DNA of 64,000 nucleotides from DATJLY01 sp963729295. GTDB taxonomy: Bacteria; Pseudomonadota; Alphaproteobacteria; ATCC43930; CGMCC-115725. The translations under genes and the position numbers were made by a program. The stretch lies in assembly GCA_963729295.1 (NCBI GenBank), contig CAVSNJ010000016.1, positions 1 through 64,000 on the forward strand, written 5' to 3'. The notes below the pieces were generated by a model, which did no database searches, had not been told where the DNA came from, and saw only the letters and a list, made by a program, of their open reading frames with translations. Below, piece by piece: positions 8,976 through 17,486 of the stretch; position 1 is the first letter of the stretch, and every line of letters starts with the position of its first letter.

Positions 8976-10055
8976 ATGGACGAAAAGAATGAGGCGAAGG
9001 CGCGGGCCGCTCGGGCGCGTGCAGATTCCCTTACCCCGGAACAGCGAAAGGAGATCGGTCGTAAGGCCGCAGAGGCTCGCTGGGGCAAGTTCCTGCCCCA
9101 TGCGACCCATGAAGGGGATGTGCGGATCGGGAACGCGACAATCCCTGCGGCAAACCTCTCAGATGGGAAACGGGTCCTCTCCCAAGGCCAATTCCTAAAG
9201 GCCCTCGGGCGCTCTCGCTCGCCGAAGGCCGGGACAGGCGCTCTTACTACTGCCGACGAACTTCCATTTTTTTTGCAGGCGGATGCACTAAAGCCGTTTA
9301 TTTCCAACGATTTGAGAGAGTCGACGAAACCTGTCTTCTACCTCAGCAAGTCGGGCAACAGAGCGGTCGGTTATGACGCCGAGCTGCTGCCGATGGTTTG
9401 TAACGTCTATCTCGACTACCGAAACGCCGAGTTGGTTAGGCGAGGGGTCATCCCGCAGCGATACGAGCACATTATTGCAGCGTGCGACATGCTCGCTCGT
9501 GGTCTGCAACGCTTGGGCATCGTCGGCCTAGTCGATGAGGCAACGGGTTTCCAGCGCGACCGCCAAAAAGAAGCCCTGCAAGAAATGCTCGATGCATTTC
9601 TCCGCAAAGAGCTGGCCGCTTGGGCGAAACGCTTCCCCGATGAGTTTTACCAGCAGATTTTCCGCCTGCGCGGCTGGCAGTGGCAGGGGCGCAGCAGAAA
9701 TCCGCCGCAGGTGGTAGCTGCTTATACGAAGGACATCGTGTACGCCCGGCTAGCTCCGCAAATTCTCGAAGAATTGGAGCGGCGCAACCCGATTGAGCAG
9801 GGGCGGCGTAGGGGAAAACATCATCAGTGGCTGACCGAGGACATCGGCCATCCTGCCCTCGCACAGCACCTCCACGCGGTCATTACGCTCATGCGCGTTT
9901 CCAAGAATTGGGGGCAATTCAAACATATGCTTGATGTCGCCCATCCAAAGCGCGGCGATACGCTGCAATTGCCGTTGATGGCCGATATGCCCGACGCGCC
10001 CGTGGGCAAACAGATAGCACGCCAGCCATCGTTGTTTGATCCGCCGGGAACTTAG
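8976..10055 (+). CDS. P63C domain-containing phage-type protein
   Basis: 359 residues. The N-terminal segment has the basic SLTPEQRKEIGRKAAEARWG motif seen in many phage and plasmid proteins. The C-terminal half (about residues 185-330) matches the P63C domain: DAFLRKELAAWAKRFPDEFY, FRLRGWQW, YTKDIVYARLAPQILEELE and HHQWLTEDIGHP. P63C is found in phage and mobile-element proteins and has no established biochemistry. Start chosen at an ATG after AGGGACGATG. Base composition is clearly lower in G+C than both flanks, with more AT-ending codons, which suggests horizontal arrival. No other phage genes are nearby. Confidence 0.85.
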   Translation: MDEKNEAKARAARARADSLTPEQRKEIGRKAAEARWGKFLPHATHEGDVRIGNATIPAANLSDGKRVLSQGQFLKALGRSRSPKAGTGALTTADELPFFLQADALKPFISNDLRESTKPVFYLSKSGNRAVGYDAELLPMVCNVYLDYRNAELVRRGVIPQRYEHIIAACDMLARGLQRLGIVGLVDEATGFQRDRQKEALQEMLDAFLRKELAAWAKRFPDEFYQQIFRLRGWQWQGRSRNPPQVVAAYTKDIVYARLAPQILEELERRNPIEQGRRRGKHHQWLTEDIGHPALAQHLHAVITLMRVSKNWGQFKHMLDVAHPKRGDTLQLPLMADMPDAPVGKQIARQPSLFDPPGT

Positions 10056-10119
10056 GACTCTGAGGATCAAACCCGGAAAGCACCTGTGACCGAACCCCGC
10101 TGGCAAACGCGCATAATCA

Positions 10120-10200
10120 TCATTGCGAGGGGAGCGCGCATGCGCGCGCCAAGGCGCCGAAGCGATTTGCCTCGAGGTTGATTGGCTGCGCTCGCAATGA
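10120..10200. repeat. Intergenic palindromic element (TCATTGCGAG type)
   Basis: Perfect 10-bp terminal inverted repeats, TCATTGCGAG at 10120-10129 and CTCGCAATGA at 10191-10200, enclose a GC-rich core. Elements starting ATTGCGAG and ending CTCGCAAT are common dispersed palindromes in alphaproteobacterial genomes (family knowledge). It lies 65 bp after the P63C gene. Confidence 0.55.
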
Positions 10201-10205
10201 CAAAT

Positions 10206-10237
10206 CGTGGATGGCCGGAACAAGCTCGGCCATGACG
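10206..10237. repeat. Short GC-rich palindrome (GGATGGCCGG...CGGCCATGACG type)
   Basis: The arms CGTGGATGGCCGG and CTCGGCCATGACG are nearly complementary around a short loop. The same end sequences recur in two larger elements at 38095-38226, so this is a member of a dispersed family in the replicon. It follows the TCATTGCGAG element after five bases. No gene is seen between 10056 and 10271. Confidence 0.5.
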
Positions 10238-10271
10238 AATTCACGGTGATGCCGCCCCGATGGGGCGCGTC

Positions 10272-10592
10272 CTAACCCGCGCCGGTCTCGCGCTCGACCC
10301 ACGCCAAAAAATCGGGATTGCCGTCCGTCACCTCGAGCGCCTCGATGCACGGGCACTCGTAGGAGTGCAGCGCCTTCACCCGCGCGATCAGCTCCGGCAG
10401 GCGCGCGCGCGTGGTCTTGAGGATGAGCGCCGCCTCGGCCCCCTCTTCGAGCGCGCCCTGCCACCAATAGATCGAGCGCACCGGCGCGAGCACGTTGGCA
10501 CAGGCGGCGAGCCGGTCGGCGACGACGGCGCGCCCGATCCGCTCCGCCTCGTCCGCGCCCGACGCCGTGACATAGACGAACATCACCGCCAT
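10272..10592 (-). CDS. cutA: Divalent-cation tolerance protein CutA
   Basis: 106 residues from the chosen start; CutA proteins are about 105-115 residues, forming trimers with a ferredoxin-like fold. Diagnostic stretches are FVYVTASGADEAERIG, RLAACANVLAPVRSIYWWQG, the metal/trimer segment ALILKTT and the ending KALHSYECPCIEALEV. CutA has been linked to copper tolerance, though its molecular role is disputed. A longer upstream start would add 11 unlikely residues. Divergent from the small gene at 10691. Confidence 0.93.
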   Translation of the reverse strand: MAVMFVYVTASGADEAERIGRAVVADRLAACANVLAPVRSIYWWQGALEEGAEAALILKTTRARLPELIARVKALHSYECPCIEALEVTDGNPDFLAWVERETGAG

Positions 10593-10690
10593 GATTCGGG
10601 CTTCGTTGCGAATCGGCCGCGTCACGTCAAGCTGGCACAGCGTTGCCCGCCTGCGTTACCATGCCCCCCGTTCGGGTGGTTGGGGGAACG

Positions 10691-10999
10691 ATGAGCGACG
10701 CGCCCGAGATCAGGAAGCTTCCCACCGCGACGCAGCGCGCGTGGCTCAAGCGCGGGCTCGACGAGCCGGGCGGCAAGCTGCCCTTGTTCGACGGCGACGG
10801 CCAGCAGGTCGATCCGCGCACGATCCGCGCCTGCATCGACCAGGGCTGGGCCGAGGCGTGGTACCACAATCCGCTGAAGCCCGACTGGCTCGTGTGCAAG
10901 CTCACCGAGCGCGGCCGCGCGCTCGCGGGGCGGCCAAAGCGCGTGCCGCCGCCCAAGCGCGAGCGCCAGCTGCCGAGCAACGTCACGCCGATTCGCTAG
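10691..10999 (+). CDS. Small conserved protein, winged-helix-like
   Basis: 102 residues preceded by a GGGGGAACG ribosome site. The segment from TIRACIDQGWAEAWYHNP to CKLTERGRALAG has the helix, wing and LTxxGR pattern often seen at the end of winged-helix domains, but no full DNA-binding motif can be shown. The tail is basic and Pro-rich (GRPKRVPPPKRERQ). The 3' end overlaps the convergent sulfotransferase gene by 17 bp. No function can be assigned. Confidence 0.65.
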   Translation: MSDAPEIRKLPTATQRAWLKRGLDEPGGKLPLFDGDGQQVDPRTIRACIDQGWAEAWYHNPLKPDWLVCKLTERGRALAGRPKRVPPPKRERQLPSNVTPIR

Positions 11000-13082
11000 G
11001 GCCCTCCGGCTCGTCGCGCAGGTCGAGCGCTGCGAGGAGCGGCGCGAGATGGGCGCGGAACTCGCGCCAGCGCCCGATGCTCGAGCGATAGAGCGGCTTC
11101 CGGACCTGGACCATGCTCGCGGTGCGGACCGGGCGCTCCGTCGTGTGGAACTGCAGGCAGGACGGCGACCATGGCAGGCCGCAGAATGCGACGAGGCGGC
11201 GCGCCGCGCCTTCGAGATCGGCGACGACGCTCTCGTAGTCGATCGCGAGGAAGCGGTCGGCCGGCAGCACGCTCTCCCAATGCGCCATGAGGCGCTCGTG
11301 CGCGCGGTAATAGCGGCCGAGCTCGGCGAGGTCGTAGGAGAATTCGAGGCCCGAGGTGAACAGCTTCGAGTAGCACGAGAGGCACGTGTCGAGCGGATCG
11401 CGGCGGCAGAGAATGATCCGCGCCTGCGGCAGCGCGAGATGGATCAAGCCGGCATGGAGGCTGTTCGTGATCATCTTGTCGACGACGCGCGCCTTGCCGC
11501 CCGGCGGTGGTCCGATCCGGGCGAGATAATTGCGCCCCAACTCGCGATAGTCGGCCGGTAATAGCGTCGCCGCGACGTCCGGATAGTCCTCGCCCCTGGC
11601 GCGCGTCGTGCGCTCGATTTCGGCCTCGAAATGGCGCAATTCGCCCGCGCCGTGGACGTCCGGGTGCGAGGCCAGGATCTGCTCGACCAAGGTCGTTCCC
11701 GTGCGCGGCATGCCGACGACGAAGACCGGCAGCTCCGAGGACTGCCCGACATCTGGCGCTTTCTCGACGCGGCGCAGCGAAAATAGTGTTGCGATCGCCG
11801 CCATCCGGCGCTCCGCCGCGTCGGCGTCGTAGCGGACGAGCGCGCGCTTCATCCGGTTGCCCGCATCGAGATGACGGAACGCGCGCGCGGGCTCGGTGCG
11901 CTCGAGATACGCGCCCCCAAGCGCGAAATGAAGGCACAGCCGATCGCCGTAGGACGGCGTCCGGTCAAGCGCTGCAAGCTCTTCCAGCGCCGCGATCTCG
12001 GAGTCGTCGAGCGCAAACTGCTTCAGCATCGCGTGCGTGTACCGGATCGACGCGGACTGGGGCTCGAGCGCGCGGGCCTTCTCGATCACGGCGATCGCTT
12101 CCTCGGCGCGTCCGCACTCCGCCAGAACCGCACCCTTGTTGGCGAGCGGCAGGCCGAGCAGCGGGGCAAGCGCCGCGGCCCGATCGAAGGCGGCAATCGC
12201 CTCCTCGTCGCGCGCCTGCGCCTGAAGCAGCAGGCCCAGCGAGATGCAGGCATCGCTCGAGCCAGGCTCTAGCGCGATCGCCCGGCGGCAGGCGGCGGTT
12301 CCCTCATCGTAACGGTGGAGCTGGCGCAGAATGTCGGCGCGCGCGATCAGAATCGCCGCACTCTCCCGTGCGGCCGGCGGCGCGGCATCGGTCCAGCGCA
12401 GGGCCTCGTCGAAAGCGCCCCGGCTCGCCTCGGCCAGTGCCGCGTGGACATAGGGGCTCACGAACTCGGGCTTCAAGGCGACGGCGCGCCGCGCATGCAC
12501 GAGCGCGTCGTCGTACATGCCAAGCGCGCCGAGCGCAGCTGCGAGATTGCTGTGCGCCTCGGCATTGGCGGGCTCGATGGCGAGCGCCGTGCGATAGCTT
12601 TCCGCTGCGAGATCGGCGCGCCCTAGCTGTTGCAGCACGGCGCCGAGATTGTTGCGAGCGGCAACGTCGCGCGGCTCGAGCCCGACCGCGCGTTCGAGCA
12701 CGTCCCGTGCCTCGGCGAGGCGGCGCCCATGAACGAGCGCTATGGCCAGCCGATGCCAGGCTCCGGCTTGCGTGGCGTCAGCGGCGACTGCGCGCCGGCC
12801 CGCTTCGGCTGCTTCGCCGGCCAATCCCCGTTCGAGACAGAGCTGCGCCAGCGCATCGTGGACGAAGAAGGGCGCAGCCCGCGCGTTCGACCCGCGACGC
12901 AGATAGTCGAGAGCGAGCGCGTGGTCGCCCGCGGCGCGCGCGATGAGCCCGAGAAGATGGAGCGCGCCAGGATGCTCGGGAGCTTCGTCGAGGATGCGCC
13001 GGCAGATCGCCTCGGCATCCGCGCTCGATCCGCGGCGCCAATGCTGATAGGCCTCGATGATGGATTCGTCGGGCGGCGGCAT
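10983..13082 (-). CDS. TPR repeat protein fused to a sulfotransferase domain
   Basis: 699 residues. Roughly residues 5-400 are tandem tetratricopeptide repeats with A-N-LG and AIALEPG spacing. From about residue 450 a sulfotransferase domain begins with the PAPS-binding loop FVVGMPRTGTTLVEQILASHP. A conserved ELRHFE follows, and the second PAPS-contact region is RIILCRRDPLDTCLSCYSKLF. Proteins of this build transfer sulfate from PAPS to unknown acceptors, probably a carbohydrate or protein held by the TPR solenoid. No secretion signal is visible. The gene stands alone, facing the same way as the SDR gene upstream. Confidence 0.88.
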   Translation of the reverse strand: MPPPDESIIEAYQHWRRGSSADAEAICRRILDEAPEHPGALHLLGLIARAAGDHALALDYLRRGSNARAAPFFVHDALAQLCLERGLAGEAAEAGRRAVAADATQAGAWHRLAIALVHGRRLAEARDVLERAVGLEPRDVAARNNLGAVLQQLGRADLAAESYRTALAIEPANAEAHSNLAAALGALGMYDDALVHARRAVALKPEFVSPYVHAALAEASRGAFDEALRWTDAAPPAARESAAILIARADILRQLHRYDEGTAACRRAIALEPGSSDACISLGLLLQAQARDEEAIAAFDRAAALAPLLGLPLANKGAVLAECGRAEEAIAVIEKARALEPQSASIRYTHAMLKQFALDDSEIAALEELAALDRTPSYGDRLCLHFALGGAYLERTEPARAFRHLDAGNRMKRALVRYDADAAERRMAAIATLFSLRRVEKAPDVGQSSELPVFVVGMPRTGTTLVEQILASHPDVHGAGELRHFEAEIERTTRARGEDYPDVAATLLPADYRELGRNYLARIGPPPGGKARVVDKMITNSLHAGLIHLALPQARIILCRRDPLDTCLSCYSKLFTSGLEFSYDLAELGRYYRAHERLMAHWESVLPADRFLAIDYESVVADLEGAARRLVAFCGLPWSPSCLQFHTTERPVRTASMVQVRKPLYRSSIGRWREFRAHLAPLLAALDLRDEPEGPSESA

Positions 13083-13137
13083 GCGTCAAAGTATTATATG
13101 GCGCCGACCGGCGCAGCATCTCCGACAGCTCTCGCAG

Positions 13138-13989
13138 TCAGACCCGTCGTGCCGCGTCTGCCACTCGTGCTCTGCGGGGCCGCTGCGACAATGCCGCGCG
13201 TGGCCATTGCCACATTCGCAGCGCCGGATTGCGGGCGAACAGGAGCTTGATCGCCTGCGCCGCGCCGGCGTTGCAGGTGGCAATGAAGCGCAGGCCTGGG
13301 AGTCGCCCGCCACAAATGTGGACGGGCCGAGCGCCGAGCGCCGCGAACGCCTCGCGCGCCACCGCTTCGGGCGTCGAGGCATAAGGCGGCGGCGGCATCA
13401 GTGAAGCGCGCACGAAAAATTCGGTGCGCGTGAAGCTTGGGCAGACAGCGACAACGTCGACCGGCGCATCGCGCAGCTCGGCCGCCAGGCTTTCGCCGAA
13501 ATGCAGCAGAAACGCCTTGCCCGCCGCGTAGGTGGCCATCGTCGGTCCGGGCTGAAAGGACGCCGTGCTGGAGACGATGATAATTCCGGCGCGGCGGCCC
13601 GCGCGGTCGGCCTCGGCACACATGCGCGGCAAGAGCGCGTGCAGGATTTGCAGATGGGCGAGGACATTGACGACGACCTGTTCCTCGACGCTCTCGAACG
13701 GCGCTCCGGCGAAGGCGCCATAGCGGCCGACCCCGGCATTGCAGACGACAAGGTCCACTTCAATGTCGAGCGCGCGCTCGATCACGTTCTGCCGGTCGAC
13801 GTTCGATGCCAGGTCGGCAGCAACGGTCTCGACCCTCCTGCCGTCGCGCCCAAGCCGGGTTTTGGCGGCCGCAAGGCGGTCACCGCGACGGCCGGTCAGC
13901 AGCAAGGACGTTTCGTCCGGAAGCAGGTCGGCGAACGCGGCGCCGATGCCGCTCGTGGCGCCGGTAATTAACGCGCAGCTGTAATTCAT
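13138..13989 (-). CDS. Short-chain dehydrogenase/reductase (SDR)
   Basis: 283 residues. The nucleotide loop TGATSGIG is at residues 8-15, NAGVG near residue 85, and the catalytic set is the Ser of VSSTAS and the Tyr/Lys of YAAGK. The sequence resembles the DltE/YqjQ-like SDRs that act on unknown carbonyl substrates. The last 40 residues are Arg/Ala-rich and not typical. The start was placed after AGGGGAGG; the longer frame adds 53 non-conserved residues. Two palindromes lie upstream (14024-14068). Confidence 0.88.
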   Translation of the reverse strand: MNYSCALITGATSGIGAAFADLLPDETSLLLTGRRGDRLAAAKTRLGRDGRRVETVAADLASNVDRQNVIERALDIEVDLVVCNAGVGRYGAFAGAPFESVEEQVVVNVLAHLQILHALLPRMCAEADRAGRRAGIIIVSSTASFQPGPTMATYAAGKAFLLHFGESLAAELRDAPVDVVAVCPSFTRTEFFVRASLMPPPPYASTPEAVAREAFAALGARPVHICGGRLPGLRFIATCNAGAAQAIKLLFARNPALRMWQWPRAALSQRPRRARVADAARRV

Positions 13990-14023
13990 GGCGCCAAACC
14001 TCCCCTTGATGGCTGGTCGCCGC

Positions 14024-14068
14024 TTTGTTGATCTAACAAATGCGATACTCGCCGAATGGTTCCATTCG
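14024..14068. promoter_or_regulatory. Two adjacent palindromes upstream of the SDR gene
   Basis: TTTGTT and AACAAA form 6-bp arms around GATCT (14024-14040). A second palindrome, CGAATGG-TT-CCATTCG, lies at 14053-14068. They begin 35 bp before the SDR start, where an operator would act. The first has the size of a TetR-type site, but no tetR gene adjoins. No T-run follows either hairpin, so a terminator is less likely. Confidence 0.35.
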
Positions 14069-14144
14069 CACCGCGAATAACCTCGGTCGCTCACGAAAGG
14101 GGATGGGAGATCGCGCGGGCGCCCGGGCGGTGCGCGCCGCAGCG

Positions 14145-15167
14145 TCACGCCTTCAAGGCGGCGTCGACGAATTCGTTCGTGTAGAGCACGGATGGGTCCT
14201 TGATGTCAACGACGTGCGCCGCCACGAGCGCCTTCACGCCGCCATCCCAACGGTCGGGCAAATTGAACAGAATCTTGTCGCGGCCGTCGGCGAGCAGCAG
14301 TTTCTTGATGGTGTTGTTGACGATCGCCACCGCCATATCGAGATTGTTGGCCTCGGGAATGTCGAACGTCTTCGCCGCACGCGTGATGAGCGAGGCCAAT
14401 GGCTGGGCCAGCATCTCGTCGATCGACGCCTTGCACGCCTTGAGGAAGCGTACCGCCACATCGTGCCGCGCCGTCAGGATTTCGGGCATGGCGTAATAGG
14501 TCTGGCCCGGCAGCGGCAGGTACTTGCCTGGGTCCCAGACCTCGACCGGCTCGTTCATGCGGGCGAGCGCGGTCTCGACGTCTGTCGTCGAGATGAAGCA
14601 ATCAACTCGACCTTGCTTCAGGATTTCGATCGCGCCGGCCGTGCCGCCGGTCGGCTGCCGCTCCACATCCGACGGCTTCAGTCCAACCTGCGACAGCATC
14701 ACGTCGAGATAAATCCCGGTGGGCGAGGCCATGGTAATGAGGCCTACGGTTTTTCCTGCAAAATCTTTGGGTTCCAGGATAGGTTTCGACTTGAGACTGA
14801 AGACGCGGAACGGGCAGCCCTGGAACACCGTGGCGATGGCGATGGGCGCGCTCTGGTTGGCGGCGAAGGCGCGGATGATGTCGGCCGGTGCGCCGCGGCC
14901 GAACGTGCCCTGGCCCGAGGTCACGAGCTGCACCGTCTGCACGCCGGAATTGGCGCCGATCACTTTGGCGTCGATTCCGAAATTGGCGAAATGGCCGCCT
15001 GCGGCGGCATTCATTGTATCGAAGAACGCGATCGCAAAGCCCAAGGGCAGGATAACGGTGATGGCTTCGGCCGCGCACGCCGGTGATACGAGCGCCGGCG
15101 ATGCGATGAGCGCGGCGCCTGCCGCGATGGCGCCGTCGCGCAGGAATTGCCGCCGGGTCGCCGCCAT
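14145..15167 (-). CDS. ABC-type (NitT/TauT-like, NMT1 family) substrate-binding protein, Tat signal
   Basis: 340 residues. The N-terminus TRRQFLRDGAIAAGAALIAS is a twin-arginine signal ending near ACAAE, so the folded protein would be exported by Tat. The mature part reads like NMT1/THI5-type binding proteins: FDTMNAAAGGHFANFGID, GANSGVQTVQLVTSGQ and KDFAGKTVGLI. These proteins bind nitrate, sulfonates, thiamine precursors or other small ligands for ABC permeases. No permease or ATPase gene is adjacent. Ligand unknown. A tRNA-Pro gene lies just upstream on the same strand. Confidence 0.85.
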   Translation of the reverse strand: MAATRRQFLRDGAIAAGAALIASPALVSPACAAEAITVILPLGFAIAFFDTMNAAAGGHFANFGIDAKVIGANSGVQTVQLVTSGQGTFGRGAPADIIRAFAANQSAPIAIATVFQGCPFRVFSLKSKPILEPKDFAGKTVGLITMASPTGIYLDVMLSQVGLKPSDVERQPTGGTAGAIEILKQGRVDCFISTTDVETALARMNEPVEVWDPGKYLPLPGQTYYAMPEILTARHDVAVRFLKACKASIDEMLAQPLASLITRAAKTFDIPEANNLDMAVAIVNNTIKKLLLADGRDKILFNLPDRWDGGVKALVAAHVVDIKDPSVLYTNEFVDAALKA

Positions 15168-15191
15168 CCCTCACCCCGCTATTTCGGTCAA

Positions 15192-15268
15192 TGGTCGGGC
15201 AGGCGAGATTCGAACTCGCGACCCTCAGCACCCCATGCTGATGCGCTACCAGGCTGCGCTACTGCCCG
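15192..15268 (-). tRNA. tRNA-Pro (anticodon GGG)
   Basis: A 77-base cloverleaf with CCA encoded. Acceptor stem CGGGCAG/CTGCCCG, D stem GCGC/GCGC, anticodon stem TCAGC/GCTGA with loop ATGGGGT (anticodon GGG), and T stem GCGAG/CTCGC with TTCGAAT. It reads the proline codons CCC and CCU. Confidence 0.95.
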
Positions 15269-15320
15269 ACCGGGCGACTATAGGAACGCAGCCGCGGCAA
15301 GGCAACGTGGTGCGCGGAAC

Positions 15321-15506
15321 TCAACCGCGTTCCTCGCGATGCACGACGCGGCTCAACTGCCAGACTTCAAAGCCGCTGTAATGCGCGCGCGCGGCGAACA
15401 GGACGCGCGCCTTCGCAATCGCGTCGTCATCGTCCGACGCTTCGTACTCCTCGCGTGCGAGAATGTGCCCGCGACCGTCCAGCAGAAACATCCGGTAATG
15501 TGCCAC
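15321..15506 (-). CDS. Small conserved protein, possible stress or cofactor-unknown alphaproteobacterial family
   Basis: 61 residues from a GTG with GAGG five to six bases upstream; starting at the internal ATG would give 56. The protein begins AHYRMFLLDGRGHILAREEYEASDDDDAIA and ends VWQLSRVVHREERG. This pattern (a Tyr/Arg start, a turn with hydrophobic strand, an acidic patch, then a short helix) is common to small unannotated proteins of Rhizobiales-like genomes. No function is known. It is followed after 52 bp by the tRNA-Pro gene. Confidence 0.65.
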   Translation of the reverse strand: MAHYRMFLLDGRGHILAREEYEASDDDDAIAKARVLFAARAHYSGFEVWQLSRVVHREERG

Positions 15507-15652
15507 CGTGGCCTCGCCGACGACGCATCGCACTGCGGGCGTCCTGTGGATACACGCGACGGTGGCATGAATGGTGCGCGGCTGCAAGAAACGCTGCTTC
15601 AGATTTGCGCCGAATGCGCACGCACATTTGGGGAGAATTCGCGACAACAGCG

Positions 15653-16087
15653 TTAGCGACGTTCCTTGCCGAGCGTATCGCGCAGCGCCACGAGCTCCTT
15701 GCGGATGTCGAGCAGCGCCTGGCGCAAAGAGTCGGGCGTTTTGACCGTGCGCGCCGCGAGTGGCGGCTGCGCAGAGGGCCGCGCGTCCTGCTTCAGCGCG
15801 CCTTCTCGTAAAAGCTTCTGCACGCCCTTGATGGTGTAGCCCTGGTCGTAAAGGCATTGGCGAATGCGCCGCAGCAGCGCCACGTCGTCCGGGCGATAGT
15901 AGCGCCGGCCGCCGGCGCGCTTCAGCGGCTTGATCTGCGGAAATTTCGATTCCCAGAAGCGCAGCACGTGCTGCGGCACCTCGAGGTCGCCAGCGACCTC
16001 GCTGATCGTGCGAAAAGCCTCGGCGGACTTTGCGTGCCGCCGCGAGCCCTGCGAGCGCGGTTCGTCGAACAAGTCTGGCAACCTCAT
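15653..16087 (-). CDS. MerR-family transcriptional regulator
   Basis: 144 residues. The MerR helix-turn-helix and wing span about residues 24-95: FRTISEVAGDLEVPQHVLRFWESKFPQIKP, then RRYYRPDDVALLRRIRQCLYDQGYTIKGVQKLL. The C-terminal 45 residues form a helix with no metal-binding cysteines. Its start overlaps the end of ihfA by 4 bp. This ihfA-merR pairing downstream of plsX-fabH is conserved in alphaproteobacteria; the ligand is not known. Confidence 0.93.
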   Translation of the reverse strand: MRLPDLFDEPRSQGSRRHAKSAEAFRTISEVAGDLEVPQHVLRFWESKFPQIKPLKRAGGRRYYRPDDVALLRRIRQCLYDQGYTIKGVQKLLREGALKQDARPSAQPPLAARTVKTPDSLRQALLDIRKELVALRDTLGKERR

Positions 16088-16413
16088 GCGGTCCCGCTGC
16101 GGCGCGGATGCTGCTTGCTGAGCGCTCCGTTGATCTGATCCTTGAGCACGTGCGAAGCGCGGAACACGAGAACGCGCCGCGGATTGATCGGTACCTCGGT
16201 TCCGGTCTTGGGATTGCGGCCGATGCGCCGGCCCTTGCGGCGCACGGCGAAGCTGCCGAACGAGGAGATCTTGACCATCTCACCGCGCGACAGGGCATCG
16301 GAAATTTCGGCAAGCACCGTCTCGACCAGCGCGGCCGATTCGTTGCGCGACAAACCGACCTCCTGGTACACCGCCTCGCTCAGCTGAGCGCGCGTCACGG
16401 TCTGCGCTGCCAT
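16084..16413 (-). CDS. ihfA: Integration host factor subunit alpha
   Basis: 109 residues, DNA-bending HU/IHF family. TVTRAQLSEAVYQEVGLSRNESAALVETVL, SFGSFAVRRKGRRIGRNPKTG and the DNA-intercalating arm region INPRRVLVFRASHVLK are all present. IHF alpha pairs with IHF beta to bend DNA for transcription, replication and recombination. It sits 94 bp after fabH within the rpmF-plsX-fabH-ihfA-merR group, and its 3' end is coupled to merR. Confidence 0.96.
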   Translation of the reverse strand: MAAQTVTRAQLSEAVYQEVGLSRNESAALVETVLAEISDALSRGEMVKISSFGSFAVRRKGRRIGRNPKTGTEVPINPRRVLVFRASHVLKDQINGALSKQHPRRSGTA

Positions 16414-16507
16414 CCCCGCCCTCCCGTTTTACCGGAACCCTAATCCGGGCGTAGAAAATTTGCAATTACAGAGCGTTGGGAGGGGTTCTTGAATCGACCC
16501 GGGGGCT

Positions 16508-17485
16508 CTACCAGCGGACGAGCGCCGCGCCCCAGGTGAGGCCGCCGCCCATCGCCTCGAGCAGCACGAGCTGGCCTGGGCGAAGCCGCCCATCGTTCGC
16601 CGCCTCTGCCAGCGCGAGCGGCACCGAGGCGGCCGATGTGTTGGCGTGCCGGTCGATCGTGACGACGACGCGGCCGGCATCGAGGCCGAGCCGCTTCGCC
16701 ATCGCGTCGATGATGCGCCGATTCGCCTGATGCGGCACGAGCCAGTCGAGCGCCGCGGGCGCGACGCCGTTCGCCGCTAGCGCCTCGTCGACCGCCTGGG
16801 CGAGCCGCTCGACCGCGTGGCGGAAAATCTCCCGCCCCTCCATGCGCAGGAACCCCGATGTGCCGGTGCTGGACGGGCCGCCATCGACATAGAGCAGCTC
16901 ATAGCCGCTGCCGTCGGCGTGCAGATGGGTGGAAAGAACGCCGCGCCCGCCCGCGCCGCCGCGATCATCCCGCGCCTCGAGCACCACGGCGCCGGCGCCG
17001 TCGCCGAACAGCACGCAGGTACCGCGATCCTGCCAGTCGATGATGCGCGAGAACGTCTCCGCGCCGATGACGAGCGCGCGCTTTGCCTGGCCAAGGCGCA
17101 GGAAATTGTCGGCCAAGGCGAGCGCGTAAATGAAGCCGGTACAGACGGCCTGCACGTCGAAGGCCGGCAGACCGCGCCGCACGCCGAGACGGGCTGCGAC
17201 CTTGGCCGCGGTCGCCGGAAAGGTGTGGTCGGGCGTTGCCGTCGCGAGCACGACGAGGTCGATCTCGGCGGCATCGCGTTCGGCCGCGACGAGTGCGCGC
17301 TCGGCGGCGCGCACGGCGAGATCGGAGGTGAGTTCGCCGGGTGCCGCGACATGGCGCTGGCGGATGCCGGTGCGCTGTACGATCCACTCGTCCGACGTGT
17401 CGAGGCGGTCCGCGAGTTCCGCATTGGCGACGATGCGTTCCGGCAGATAGCCGCCGCAGCCCAGCACGAGCGAGCGGAACGTCAT
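16508..17485 (-). CDS. fabH: Beta-ketoacyl-ACP synthase III
   Basis: Starts fatty-acid synthesis by condensing acetyl-CoA with malonyl-ACP. 325 residues, the family norm. The nucleophile is Cys115 in VQAVCTGF. The other active residues are His in VPHQANRRI and Asn in HANTSAAS. The N-terminal TSDEWIVQRTGI is the FabH signature. The start is one base after the plsX stop, so the two are co-translated. Confidence 0.97.
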   Translation of the reverse strand: MTFRSLVLGCGGYLPERIVANAELADRLDTSDEWIVQRTGIRQRHVAAPGELTSDLAVRAAERALVAAERDAAEIDLVVLATATPDHTFPATAAKVAARLGVRRGLPAFDVQAVCTGFIYALALADNFLRLGQAKRALVIGAETFSRIIDWQDRGTCVLFGDGAGAVVLEARDDRGGAGGRGVLSTHLHADGSGYELLYVDGGPSSTGTSGFLRMEGREIFRHAVERLAQAVDEALAANGVAPAALDWLVPHQANRRIIDAMAKRLGLDAGRVVVTIDRHANTSAASVPLALAEAANDGRLRPGQLVLLEAMGGGLTWGAALVRW

Positions 17486-17486
17486 C

